DNA of 64,000 nt from an uncultured Bacteroidales bacterium (GTDB lineage: Bacteria > Bacteroidota > Bacteroidia > Bacteroidales > F082). Positions 36,011 through 44,472 of the stretch are shown one piece after another (the stretch's first letter is position 1; each line of letters starts with the position of its first letter). The position numbers and the translations under genes are program-made. The notes under the pieces were generated by a model. That model searched no databases, was not told the DNA's origin, and saw only the letters and a list, made by a program, of their open reading frames with translations. The stretch covers positions 186,001 to 250,000 of the forward strand of contig OMYA01000001.1 of assembly GCA_900315175.1 (NCBI GenBank), given 5' to 3'.

Positions 36011-37966
36011 TTAAATGTTGACCACTTTCATGCAACATTTTTTGCAGTCGAAGTCAAGGCGGAAACGACCATTAACGTTGCTGATAAACAACGGTGTGGC
36101 AGGCTTTCCTGTTTCTTTGGCGCATAAACCGTTGGCATAACGTATGCAATGTTTGGTGGTCATCACCACTATCTCGCCTTCAGGCATCGATTTCTCCAGA
36201 CCGTCGTCGATATGCGTAACGCCGTGATTCTCATAGAATTGGCGGGATAATGAATTGGTTACGTTGGCGAGATATGACAGTCTTGTCATTTCGAGCGTAG
36301 TCGAGAAATCCTTAGTATTCGGATGCATCGTATCAAAGAGGATTTCTCCATTTCGCTTCACTTCGTTACGCTTCAGTCGAAATGACAACTCCAATTCCGT
36401 CACCAGTTGGCGTTTCATCTCGCCCAAAACCGAGGCAGGGATGAAGTAAATTGTATCTAATTGAATGTCAATGCTTTCAACGACAAATTTCGTGTCGCCC
36501 CACTGTGAGAGCTTTGTGCGGATTGTCTCGAGAGCCTTTTCTGGATTTTTTGCGATGTCTTTGGGGCATTGCAGGCAAATGCTGACGTTTTCATCAACTG
36601 ACGTTAATCTGAGCCCATCAGATGTCTCGGAAAGTTCCAATTTGATGGGGAGTTTGCGGTTGCCGGTGGAGTTGTCGACGGAACGTTGCCAGAGGATGTC
36701 GTAGTTTCTATATAGTTCGTCATTTCGAGCGGAACGGAGTGAAGTCGAGACCTGAGCTTTGCGAAAGCATTCACCTTTGGTGAATAAATCCTTTTTTTTC
36801 GGATGCTTTGTATCAAAGAGGATTTCTCCATTTCGCTTCGCTTCAGTCGAAATGACGGACGATGCCAAGACTACGTTTCCATCGACGCCGTTGACGTTGA
36901 AGCCCTGCAGTTGTTTGTCATCATCCAGGAAACAGAGACCGTCGCCGTTATGGAGGGTGATGCCGTCTTTGAGTTTGACAGTCAGTCGTTTGCCATCGGT
37001 TTTTTTAATCTCACCGATGTATTCTCCCATCGATTTCGGAGTGAATGGTGCATCGATATTTTTTGGGCGGCCGTGAGCGAAATAGTCAGTGAAACCGCGC
37101 GAAAACGATTTTTCGAGGTTTGGCTCAAACGATGGTGACGACACTCCTTGCGAAGCACGTTCCAAATCAGGGCGGCGTGCAATTATCTCATCGATTGCCC
37201 GGCGATAGTAAGCTGTCGTATTCTTCACATAATCAGCGTCTTTCAGTCGTCCTTCAATCTTAAACGAGGTGATGCCGGCGTCAATCAGCTCTTCGAGATT
37301 CTTTGAGTTGTTCATGTCGCGTAACGAAAGCAGATGTCTATCGGCTATCAACACGTTACCGTTTTCATCTTCAAGGTTCCATTTCAAACGGCATGGTTGC
37401 GCGCACGCTCCACGATTCGCCGAACGGTGACCTATGACATGGCTCAGATAGCACTGACCGCTGTAGCTTACGCACAAAGCGCCGTGGACGAAAAACTCCA
37501 GCGGCACCGTCGTCTTCGAACGAATCTCCTTTATCTCATTGACACTCAGCTCTCTGGCAAGGACCACCTGTTTAAAACCGACATCTTCCAGAAACTTAAC
37601 TTTCTCTGCGGTGGTGTTGTTGCATTGTGTGGAGGCATGAAGTGCGATTGGAGGCATGTCCATCATCAGAAGCGCCATATCCTGTACTATCAGGGCGTCG
37701 GCACCTGCATTGTAGCAGTCCCAGGCGAGCTTGCGAGCCTGCTCCAACTCATTGTCAAACAACAAAGTATTGAGTGTGACATATACTTTCGCGTCGAAAA
37801 TCGCTGCGTGACGGCACAGTGTTTCGATGTCCTTAATACTGTTGCCCACTTTCTCGCGTGCGCCGAAGCTCGGTCCGCCAATATACACTGCATCAGCGCC
37901 ATGGTTAATGGCGGCAAGCCCAACCTCGAGGTTTTTCGCCGGAGAAAGAAGTTCTATTTTTTTCAC
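36011..37966 (-). CDS. U32 family peptidase / RlhA-like protein interrupted in frame by two palindromic repeats
   Basis: A 651-residue protein. Residues 1-300 are a typical U32 core: ELLSPAKNLEVGLAAINHGADAVYIGG, FVHGALCVSYSGQCYLSH, RGACAQPCRLKW with the conserved cysteines, and SFKIEGRLKDADYV. Related proteins (RlhA, UbiU/V) handle iron-sulfur clusters and modify RNA or quinones, so true peptidase activity is doubtful. The later DUF3656-like region is broken by repeat-derived segments at residues about 371-416 and 527-561, both keeping the frame. Without them the protein would be about 570 aa. The start is GTG at 37966, with no nearby ATG. A promoter box lies at 37981. Confidence 0.85.
   Translation of the reverse strand: MKKIELLSPAKNLEVGLAAINHGADAVYIGGPSFGAREKVGNSIKDIETLCRHAAIFDAKVYVTLNTLLFDNELEQARKLAWDCYNAGADALIVQDMALLMMDMPPIALHASTQCNNTTAEKVKFLEDVGFKQVVLARELSVNEIKEIRSKTTVPLEFFVHGALCVSYSGQCYLSHVIGHRSANRGACAQPCRLKWNLEDENGNVLIADRHLLSLRDMNNSKNLEELIDAGITSFKIEGRLKDADYVKNTTAYYRRAIDEIIARRPDLERASQGVSSPSFEPNLEKSFSRGFTDYFAHGRPKNIDAPFTPKSMGEYIGEIKKTDGKRLTVKLKDGITLHNGDGLCFLDDDKQLQGFNVNGVDGNVVLASSVISTEAKRNGEILFDTKHPKKKDLFTKGECFRKAQVSTSLRSARNDELYRNYDILWQRSVDNSTGNRKLPIKLELSETSDGLRLTSVDENVSICLQCPKDIAKNPEKALETIRTKLSQWGDTKFVVESIDIQLDTIYFIPASVLGEMKRQLVTELELSFRLKRNEVKRNGEILFDTMHPNTKDFSTTLEMTRLSYLANVTNSLSRQFYENHGVTHIDDGLEKSMPEGEIVVMTTKHCIRYANGLCAKETGKPATPLFISNVNGRFRLDFDCKKCCMKVVNI
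36285..36386. repeat. Palindromic repeat, copy 3 (in frame inside the U32 gene)
   Basis: A 102-bp (34-codon) element from GTCATTTCGA to TCGAAATGAC lying wholly within the coding region. Read on the minus strand it encodes a basic peptide containing KRNGEILFDT and is open in the gene's frame. It shares a core with copy 4, about 330 bp away. Confidence 0.92.
36719..36856. repeat. Palindromic repeat, copy 4 (in frame inside the U32 gene)
   Basis: A 138-bp (46-codon) element with the same ends, longer because of an extra internal palindrome (GCTTTGCGAAAGC, then CACCTTTGGTG). It encodes STEAKRNGEILFDTKHP and later TSLRSARND, then the U32 protein resumes at LYRNYD. Confidence 0.92.
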
Positions 37967-37980
37967 GTGAATAATTTTTG

Positions 37981-37988
37981 CAAATATA
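37981..37988 (-). promoter_or_regulatory. Promoter -7 box TATATTTG for the U32 gene
   Basis: On the minus strand TATATTTG lies 15 nt before the GTG start at 37966 and just after the stop codon of the radical SAM gene. Confidence 0.6.
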
Positions 37989-37993
37989 AGAAA

Positions 37994-39757
37994 TTATGCT
38001 TTCGCTCGCACAAAGAAAATGCTTCCCACATCAATTAGTTCACCATCGTATAACTCTATGATTTTCATACCGTTGCGACGTATAAACTTTTTCAGTTCTT
38101 TACATTCCTTTAGATGTTTCAACGAACCGCACACCACGACGCAATCATCCACGAGGCCGCAGCAGCCGGGGAAAAAGCCGTGGTCATGACCGGGAAGCGC
38201 AATCTGATGCGGGTCGACATAAAAAACATTGAAACCACTTTCCTCAAGCACCTTTTTTATGCCAAAATCAGAGGTGATGTAGTTGTTTTCATCAAGTGCC
38301 AACAAATTGCAACGCGTATACCCTTGATTTACATTGAGTTGCACGGATTTTGTCCACATTTTTCCATATAAATCCAATATGGAAGAATCAGTATGTAATA
38401 AATTGTGTATCAATATATTACCTATTCCGACAGCATTGTAATGACAAGTCTCGGGGTACTTGTTTCCGACAGATTTCCCGCCCTTTTCAACCCTTATGTT
38501 TTGGGGTAAACTAATGTGGACATTTTCTGCGCAAATCACTGATTCACAATGCCTTTCGTTATGGCAAAATAAGAAAATGTCGGGATGTGACGAGATTGAA
38601 GGATAAGCGAGGTCGGAAGGTTCGAGCCAGGTGACTGAGCCAAGTTTTGATAGATTCTCACGGGCTTCGGCTGGCATTGTGGCGCTGGCGATGACACACA
38701 TGTCATTTCGACCGAAGCGTAGCGAAGAGTAGCGTAGTGGAGAAATCTCCATCATATTTGCTGGAGATTTCTCGATTCCGTTTTGCTGCACTCGAAATGA
38801 CGGACCACTTCTAATGACGACCTTTTTATATTGTTTTTCAAGTTTCTTTTTGTTCTCACCTTTGTAGCCGATGGCGTGATTCAGTTGATTTTCAGGCACT
38901 TCGATGACGATTTTGTCGGATTTTTCGTCAATCGCATCTAATTTTCTACCCCAAAGGCGGCTGAGCACCATCTCGGCGAAGTTTTTATGGTAAGGTCCTG
39001 CCACGAAGGCATCGCCGTTAAGGTCGTCGGAGGTGTGAAGTCCGATTCGGAGTACTTTCACATCGTTTTCGGTGAAATATTCATAAAGCGTTGCTGATTG
39101 TTCGACTGCCTCGTCCAATGTCAGCGGGGCATAATCACCATTTTTGTAAAGTCGCTCCAACTCGGTGTCTTTCACCACGATACATGGATATATTCGGGTC
39201 TCGTGAGCTCCCAGCCGTACTATGTCGCGTGCTGTCTGCATGTCGTGGTCAAAGTTGTCGAACGGCAGGCCGAGCATCATTTGGAGTCCGAGTATAATTC
39301 CTTCATTGACAATGATTTGCGATGCTTTTTCGATATCCTTATAGGTATGCCCGCGCCCACATCGCTGCAAAATCCCATCGTTTGTCGTCTGCGCCCCGAG
39401 TTCAATGTTAAGCATCCCCAAAGATTTCAGCGCTTTCACTCGTTTTTCATCGATATAATCAGGTCGAGTGCTGCATCTGATGCCATTTACGACACCTTTT
39501 TCAAGATAAGGATGCACGATTTTCAGAAAATCATCCTGCATTTTTTCAGGAAGACCAGTGAAATTCCCGCCAAAAAACGCCACCTCAACGAACCTGTCTT
39601 TCTCTTTAAACGATTCGAGATACCTGTCAATCGTGTTTTTAACTTCTTGAATATCAGGCATTTTCTGTTTTCCCGTAATGCTAAACTGATTGCAATAAAC
39701 GCATCGGAAAGGGCATGCGAGTTCGGGAAGAAAGACCGGTATGTTATAATGTTTCAT
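37994..39757 (-). CDS. Radical SAM protein (Elp3-like) joined to a DUF6873-like domain through a palindromic repeat
   Basis: An open frame of 587 codons. Residues 1-318 are a radical SAM domain with the cluster cysteines C15, C19 and C22 in ACPFRCVYC, then FFGGNFTGLP, IELGAQTTNDGIL and LGLPFDNFDHDM, as in Elp3-like proteins without an acetyltransferase domain. Residues about 319-352 are encoded by a palindromic repeat. From the ATG at 38701 follows a 235-residue region starting VIASATMPAEARENLSKLG and containing NVNQGYTRCNLLALDENNYITS, FYVDPHQIALPGHDHGF and GLVDDCVVVCG, which resembles the DUF6873/GME-fold family. Either one fused protein or two proteins (second start at 38701) are possible. 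Function unknown. Confidence 0.75.
   Translation of the reverse strand: MKHYNIPVFLPELACPFRCVYCNQFSITGKQKMPDIQEVKNTIDRYLESFKEKDRFVEVAFFGGNFTGLPEKMQDDFLKIVHPYLEKGVVNGIRCSTRPDYIDEKRVKALKSLGMLNIELGAQTTNDGILQRCGRGHTYKDIEKASQIIVNEGIILGLQMMLGLPFDNFDHDMQTARDIVRLGAHETRIYPCIVVKDTELERLYKNGDYAPLTLDEAVEQSATLYEYFTENDVKVLRIGLHTSDDLNGDAFVAGPYHKNFAEMVLSRLWGRKLDAIDEKSDKIVIEVPENQLNHAIGYKGENKKKLEKQYKKVVIRSGPSFRVQQNGIEKSPANMMEISPLRYSSLRFGRNDMCVIASATMPAEARENLSKLGSVTWLEPSDLAYPSISSHPDIFLFCHNERHCESVICAENVHISLPQNIRVEKGGKSVGNKYPETCHYNAVGIGNILIHNLLHTDSSILDLYGKMWTKSVQLNVNQGYTRCNLLALDENNYITSDFGIKKVLEESGFNVFYVDPHQIALPGHDHGFFPGCCGLVDDCVVVCGSLKHLKECKELKKFIRRNGMKIIELYDGELIDVGSIFFVRAKA
38702..38801. repeat. Palindromic repeat, copy 5 (at the junction of two domains)
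   Basis: A 100-bp element from GTCATTTCGA to TCGAAATGAC, with inner arms GGAGAAATCTCC and GGAGATTTCTC. It lies directly before an ATG on the minus strand that could start the second domain as a separate gene. No stop codon interrupts the frame across it. Confidence 0.92.
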
Positions 39758-39816
39758 TTCGACCTCAAAATTGCTAAAAAATCTTTAATAATCTCTCATC
39801 CTATTAAAATATTTCT

Positions 39817-39824
39817 TAACTTTG
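39817..39824 (+). promoter_or_regulatory. Promoter -7 box TAACTTTG for the four-gene secreted operon
   Basis: TAACTTTG fits TAnnTTTG, 47 nt before the ATG at 39872. No other promoter was seen before 44464, so it probably drives all four genes. Confidence 0.65.
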
Positions 39825-39871
39825 CGAGTTATTTAATAAGACAAACAAAAGACAAACAAAATTATTGTAAT

Positions 39872-40513
39872 ATGGTAAAGAACTTAAAAAGCATCATCAT
39901 CATTGCAATGATTGCGCTCGTAACTATCAGTGGCGCAACAAGTTGCAAGTCGTCTGGCAAAATGACCAGGAAGGAGTACAAGGCCAAGGTCGAACAAGCC
40001 ACCAAAGATTTAAATGCGATTTTGAACGACGAGACGAGTTGGTCGTTGGAAGAGCAGTTGGATCGTGTTAACGAAATCAAGAAAGTTGATTTCTCGAAAA
40101 AGAACCCTGAAATCGTGGAGATGATTGACCGTGCGGAGGCAAAAATCGCCAGAGAAATGGAGGAAAGAGACCGATTGGCAGAGATTCAGCGTCTTGAAGA
40201 GGAGCAGCGTCTTCGCGAGATGGCAGAACAAAATCAGGCGAACAGAGGCATTGCCGACTTGTTAAATTTGATTGCAAACGCCAAGGACGTCAATGCAGCA
40301 AACAGCTACATCAAGGAAGCTCTCCAGCTGTTTGAGTCACCAGACGCAGTGGTTCTCATCCGCCTCAACAACTATGGTGACTACGACCGTCCGACAACAG
40401 CTGTCAACTACCTGAATTACCTGAAAGACCAGAAAAAAGTCACAGTGAATGTTGACAACATCAAGTACAACGCAGAAAACAAGATTACTGAACTCGAATT
40501 AATTAAGAAATAA
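39872..40513 (+). CDS. Hypothetical lipoprotein with charged coiled coil (operon gene 1)
   Basis: A 213-residue protein; I do not recognise the family. The ATG at 39872 opens a signal sequence (LKSIIIIAMIALVTISGAT) with lipobox ATSC and Cys at about residue 25. Residues about 90-135 are a very charged helix (ERDRLAEIQRLEEEQRLREM) likely to be coiled coil. The C-terminal 80 residues look globular (LLNLIANAKDVNAANSYIKEAL, then YLKDQKKVTVNVDNIKYNAE). It is one base upstream of the next gene, which is also exported, and is first in a tight four-gene unit. It is likely to be an envelope lipoprotein; no enzyme motif is visible. Confidence 0.75.
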   Translation: MVKNLKSIIIIAMIALVTISGATSCKSSGKMTRKEYKAKVEQATKDLNAILNDETSWSLEEQLDRVNEIKKVDFSKKNPEIVEMIDRAEAKIAREMEERDRLAEIQRLEEEQRLREMAEQNQANRGIADLLNLIANAKDVNAANSYIKEALQLFESPDAVVLIRLNNYGDYDRPTTAVNYLNYLKDQKKVTVNVDNIKYNAENKITELELIKK

Positions 40514-40514
40514 G

Positions 40515-41099
40515 ATGAAAAAGGTATTATTTGCAATAGCATTCGCGTTTTTCGCATTAACAGGCTATCAGGCATTCGCACAGGAGCCGGAACTCAGTCC
40601 AGAACGCAAGCAAGCCATTGACAGTCTTGCACTTGAAAAAGTTCGTGACTTGTCGAAATATGTTAAATTGATTGGCTCGAAGAACACTCCGTGGAGTGAA
40701 GCTAACAGAGTCATCGACCGTGCTGAAGAGCTCTTCGCCCCTGACGCAGAAATCGGCGTATCGTCACTGTCAAAGACAAAAATCGAGTACTACAAAGTGC
40801 GCAAATACCTCGAGAGACTGATGCGTCTCAACTACGACCGCGTCGAAATCGACTGGTACAAAATCCAGTATGTCTCTGATTTACAACGTCAACCTGACGG
40901 AACATACGTCGGTGTCATCACTATTTTCCAGACATTCAAGGGCTATGACGCGGAAGGCAGACTTGTTTATCAGGACACGACAAAGAAGGATATTACCGTT
41001 TATGTGAAACGCAAAGAGACACAGATCGGCGGCCGTCTCATCGGCTTCTGGGACGTGTTGCTTGGCGACATGCGAGTGAAAGAAACCACGCATAAATAA
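40515..41099 (+). CDS. Hypothetical exported protein (operon gene 2)
   Basis: A 194-residue protein with signal peptide MKKVLFAIAFAFFALTGYQAFAQ. The mature part has an N-terminal helical segment (SPERKQAIDSLALEKVRDLSKYV) and a C-terminal beta-rich part (VEIDWYKIQYVSDLQRQPDG, then YVGVITIFQTFKGYD and KDITVYVKRKE). The same layout, with DINPQVNENGETYFKVTMMRTI and FMEVNIDKS, appears near the N terminus of gene 4, so the two probably share an NTF2-like or similar domain; this is judged by eye. Its stop codon shares a base with the next start. Function unknown. Confidence 0.72.
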   Translation: MKKVLFAIAFAFFALTGYQAFAQEPELSPERKQAIDSLALEKVRDLSKYVKLIGSKNTPWSEANRVIDRAEELFAPDAEIGVSSLSKTKIEYYKVRKYLERLMRLNYDRVEIDWYKIQYVSDLQRQPDGTYVGVITIFQTFKGYDAEGRLVYQDTTKKDITVYVKRKETQIGGRLIGFWDVLLGDMRVKETTHK

Positions 41100-41947
41100 T
41101 GAGTAAATTTTTGAGAGTTATGGTGCCAGTGTTAATGCTGGCACTATGTTTTAAAGTCGATGCCCAAGTGGTCGGCAACCTCGGCGATGTCCAGGTGGAC
41201 GAACGTGAGTTCTATACCATGACGAAGCAGATGGGGCAGTTTATCCATAGGTTCAACTATGAAGAAGACCAGTACGGCAAACGACTGAATCCAGGCGACA
41301 AAGACTACAGAAACGCCGCCAAACGCAAGGACGCCCTTGCACTGCTGTTCGACTTCGAAAACCCGAGGACATCAGGCGCGCTCCGCAACTATTTCATCGA
41401 CGACCTCACCAAAAACAACAACCAGTTTTTTGAGTTTCTCGGAGGCAATTGGTACTCAGAGATTTCGGCAAAATTCAAATGGAACGGTCAGATGGTGGAC
41501 ATCAGCATGATAATGGCACTCGAAGAAGACGGACTGGGCTCCAAGTGGGTGATTACCAATGTCTTTTTCTCCGAGTTTCAAAAATATTTCCCGCAAGGCG
41601 AGCTGACCGAACGTGAGAAACATTTCCTGCATCCGATGAGTCACGAGCTCGACTTCATGAACATTTACAAAGTATTCAACAACCCGCAAACCGTTGAATA
41701 TTACGCTTCTACAGACTATCATCCAGATTATTTGACATTATTTTTCTACGAGATAAAACAAGGAAACCTCAAATTCGACCATGTCGAAAGCGTAAAATTC
41801 CACGTCTTCCAGATTAAAAACTGGTATTTTGAAGTGTCGTGGTTTAACCGCAGTGGCTACAACTCAGGATGGCTCATTTCCAACCTGGTTTATCTTAAAG
41901 AAAATGAAAAAGAGGCACTTATAAAGATTTATCAACCAAACAAATGA
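41099..41947 (+). CDS. Hypothetical exported protein (operon gene 3)
   Basis: A 282-residue protein with signal peptide MSKFLRVMVPVLMLALCFKVDAQ. No known family recognised. The mature part has REFYTMTKQMGQFIHRFNYEED, an aromatic-rich middle (FFEFLGGNWYSEISAKFKWN) and a C-terminal strand-rich end (VKFHVFQIKNWYFEVSWFNR). A conserved-looking HPMSHELDFMNIYKVF lies near residue 180. The start overlaps the previous stop by one base and the stop overlaps gene 4 by 4 nt (ATGA), implying translational coupling and a joint function with its neighbours. Confidence 0.72.
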   Translation: MSKFLRVMVPVLMLALCFKVDAQVVGNLGDVQVDEREFYTMTKQMGQFIHRFNYEEDQYGKRLNPGDKDYRNAAKRKDALALLFDFENPRTSGALRNYFIDDLTKNNNQFFEFLGGNWYSEISAKFKWNGQMVDISMIMALEEDGLGSKWVITNVFFSEFQKYFPQGELTEREKHFLHPMSHELDFMNIYKVFNNPQTVEYYASTDYHPDYLTLFFYEIKQGNLKFDHVESVKFHVFQIKNWYFEVSWFNRSGYNSGWLISNLVYLKENEKEALIKIYQPNK

Positions 41948-44463
41948 AAAAATTAGTCTTTTTTGCGATTTTGTTATTGACATGCCAAGGTGTTTTTGCG
42001 CAGAAACCTAACCTTAGCAAGAGTGAAATTGAAGAATATTCGGGACACATCCAGGAGATGGTGAAGTATCTCGAAGAGACATTCTCATTTATCGGAAACC
42101 CCGACGCCACTGCTCAAGAGAAAGATATCATCTTCAAGGAAAGCTATGCAAAAATCTTCAAAGACGATGAGGTCCAAATCGAAGACGACCTCGACGACAG
42201 CCGTAGCACATACATCAACAAGGACGTCCAGGCTTATCTGAAAGACATCGATTTCTTCTTCAAAGACATAACTTTCACCTTCAAGATCGATGACATCAAT
42301 CCTCAAGTCAATGAAAATGGCGAGACTTACTTCAAGGTGACGATGATGAGAACCATCGCCGGGCACAATATCGTGGGCGACACGGTGAACAACACCTGCA
42401 AACGCTTCATGGAAGTCAACATCGACAAATCGAAAAAAGACCTCAAGATAGTCAGCATGTACACCACCAAACCCAATGAGACAGAAGAACTTAGAATGTG
42501 GTGGAACAGAATGCCGGCAGCTTGGAAAGCATATTTTGGCGACGACCAGTATATCGTCGACACCATCGAGATGATGAACATCATCCACATCTATCGCGAC
42601 AACATCGTTGTGGTCGACGACTGCCTTGTCGAAAGCACCGTCAACTGCGACATGCAGGCTTTATATGACAAACTGATTGAATACACAAAAATCACTGACA
42701 TCGACGTCAGCAATGACCCCAATATTCACACTCTCGAGCCACTTTATGAGCTTTCTGACCTTAAAAATCTCGATTGCTCAGGCACAGACATCGAAGATAT
42801 CTCACCTATCAGAAACCTCAACAAAATCAATAGGTTAGATATAAGCAACACTGCAATAAAAGATATTTCTGACTTGAGATACACCAATGAAATCAAGAAT
42901 TTCAGGGCTGACAACGTACAACTCAACGACATTGAAATCATAGGGCTGTATCATCAGATGACAAACCTTTCATTGGTAGGGACAAGTGTCGAAAACCTAA
43001 GTGCATTAAGCACCTGCGAGATGCTCAACATCCTCAACATCTCCAACTCCAAGGTGACAAGTCTCGACTCTGTAGAATTGCCGCAATCACTGCGTTATCT
43101 CAACATCAGCAACACTCAGATATCAGATTTGAGCCCAATATCAAACCTTGAAAACCTGCAGTTGCTCATCATCGACAACACTCTGGTGACAGACCTGAGT
43201 CCGGTCGCTAATTTAAGCAGGCTCAATGAGTTACAATGCAGAAACACTAATATTGACAATATCATGCCATTAAAAGACATGGAGCATCTTGTCAGAATTT
43301 ATTGTGACAACACCCTCATCGACTCTGAGAAAGCCAACGAATTCACGCATGAAAACCATAATGTGATGGTCATTTATGAGACTAAAGCGCTTCAGGAATG
43401 GTGGGACGGGCTTCATGTCTCATGGAAAAAGGCGTTTGCAATGCAAAACAACACCGACATCAATCCAAGTCCGGAGGAGCTTCACACCATAATCAGCATG
43501 AAATCGCTCACTTTGGACCCATTTTTCATGGATGCGATGCCGATTGAAAGACTTACGAACCTCGAGCGACTTGATATAGAGAACACGAAAATCGTTGATT
43601 TGACGCCGCTTCACGGTTTGCATAACTTGAAATATCTGAATATTAAAAACACCAAGGTCAAGGATTTAACACCCCTTGAGAATCTCAGCAACTTGGTGGA
43701 AATCAACATAGAAAGCACCAATGTGTCGGACTTGGAGCCACTTTGCAATATGAAAAACCTCATTATGGTCAAAGCAGAAGGCAGCAAGGTAAACTCCGAA
43801 AGTGCCTTTAAACTCAGGTCAGCGCAGCCGAATGCCACTATTGTTTTTCAGACGTCGGAGTTAAGAAATTGGTGGAGCACCCTCGACAACAGCTGGAGAG
43901 AGGTCTTCAGAAGCATTGTTGAGATGAACAGCAATCCAACCGCCGAGCAGCTTCAGGCCGTCGCCAATATAGAGGATATCACCATCGACACTAAGACCAT
44001 GATTTGGAGTCTCGAGCCTCTGACAAAGCTGATGTTCATTAAGAAATTGAGTATCAAGGACAATCATATCACAGATTTAAGTCCATTGAGCGAGATGAGA
44101 GTTCTTAAAGAGCTTTACATAGACGGCAATGCCATCAACGACCTTATGGCTTTGTCAAACCTGACGACTCTTGAAGTTCTGTCGATTGAGAACACCAACG
44201 TTGTTGACATCAACCCTCTTGAGAAAATGGAGAATCTGCGGGTGCTCGACATATCAAACACAAGTATCAAGAATATCAAGGTTTTAGCAAAATGCGCCTC
44301 GCTTGAGGAGTTGAATATCGCCAACACGAACATCAAGTCGCTTTCACCTGTCGCCAACCTCAGTTCGCTGAGATATATCAAGGCGATCAGCACAAAGGTG
44401 AAGACCAAAGAAATCGACTCTTTAAGAAACAAGAGACCGGAGCTTAATATTATCTATCACTAA
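41944..44463 (+). CDS. Exported leucine-rich-repeat protein with three WW-type spacers (operon gene 4)
   Basis: An 839-residue protein with signal peptide MKKLVFFAILLLTCQGVFAQ. Residues about 25-180 resemble gene 2. Then come three blocks, each opened by a tryptophan-rich element (MWWNRMPAAWKAYF near 184, EWWDGLHVSWKKAF near 484, NWWSTLDNSWREVF near 641), and each followed by internalin-like leucine-rich repeats of about 22 residues (pattern LxxLxIxNTxIxDLSPLxNLxN). The first block has roughly ten repeats, the others four to six. No T9SS sorting domain or anchor is visible, so it may stay in the periplasm or bind its partners. LRR arcs of this kind usually bind proteins. Confidence 0.82.
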   Translation: MKKLVFFAILLLTCQGVFAQKPNLSKSEIEEYSGHIQEMVKYLEETFSFIGNPDATAQEKDIIFKESYAKIFKDDEVQIEDDLDDSRSTYINKDVQAYLKDIDFFFKDITFTFKIDDINPQVNENGETYFKVTMMRTIAGHNIVGDTVNNTCKRFMEVNIDKSKKDLKIVSMYTTKPNETEELRMWWNRMPAAWKAYFGDDQYIVDTIEMMNIIHIYRDNIVVVDDCLVESTVNCDMQALYDKLIEYTKITDIDVSNDPNIHTLEPLYELSDLKNLDCSGTDIEDISPIRNLNKINRLDISNTAIKDISDLRYTNEIKNFRADNVQLNDIEIIGLYHQMTNLSLVGTSVENLSALSTCEMLNILNISNSKVTSLDSVELPQSLRYLNISNTQISDLSPISNLENLQLLIIDNTLVTDLSPVANLSRLNELQCRNTNIDNIMPLKDMEHLVRIYCDNTLIDSEKANEFTHENHNVMVIYETKALQEWWDGLHVSWKKAFAMQNNTDINPSPEELHTIISMKSLTLDPFFMDAMPIERLTNLERLDIENTKIVDLTPLHGLHNLKYLNIKNTKVKDLTPLENLSNLVEINIESTNVSDLEPLCNMKNLIMVKAEGSKVNSESAFKLRSAQPNATIVFQTSELRNWWSTLDNSWREVFRSIVEMNSNPTAEQLQAVANIEDITIDTKTMIWSLEPLTKLMFIKKLSIKDNHITDLSPLSEMRVLKELYIDGNAINDLMALSNLTTLEVLSIENTNVVDINPLEKMENLRVLDISNTSIKNIKVLAKCASLEELNIANTNIKSLSPVANLSSLRYIKAISTKVKTKEIDSLRNKRPELNIIYH

Positions 44464-44472
44464 GATTATCAA

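Noticed and set aside
36803-37138. Plus-strand open frames of about 100 codons over the U32 gene
   Set aside because: They are opened by the palindromic repeats and lack any start signal or homology; the minus-strand gene is clear.
39098-39871. A 258-codon upstream extension of the lipoprotein gene at 39872
   Set aside because: It runs antisense through the radical SAM gene and across a promoter box; the lipoprotein signal sequence starts at 39872.
44464-44472. A terminator between the LRR gene and mvk
   Set aside because: Only 9 nt separate the converging stop codons and no stem is visible there.
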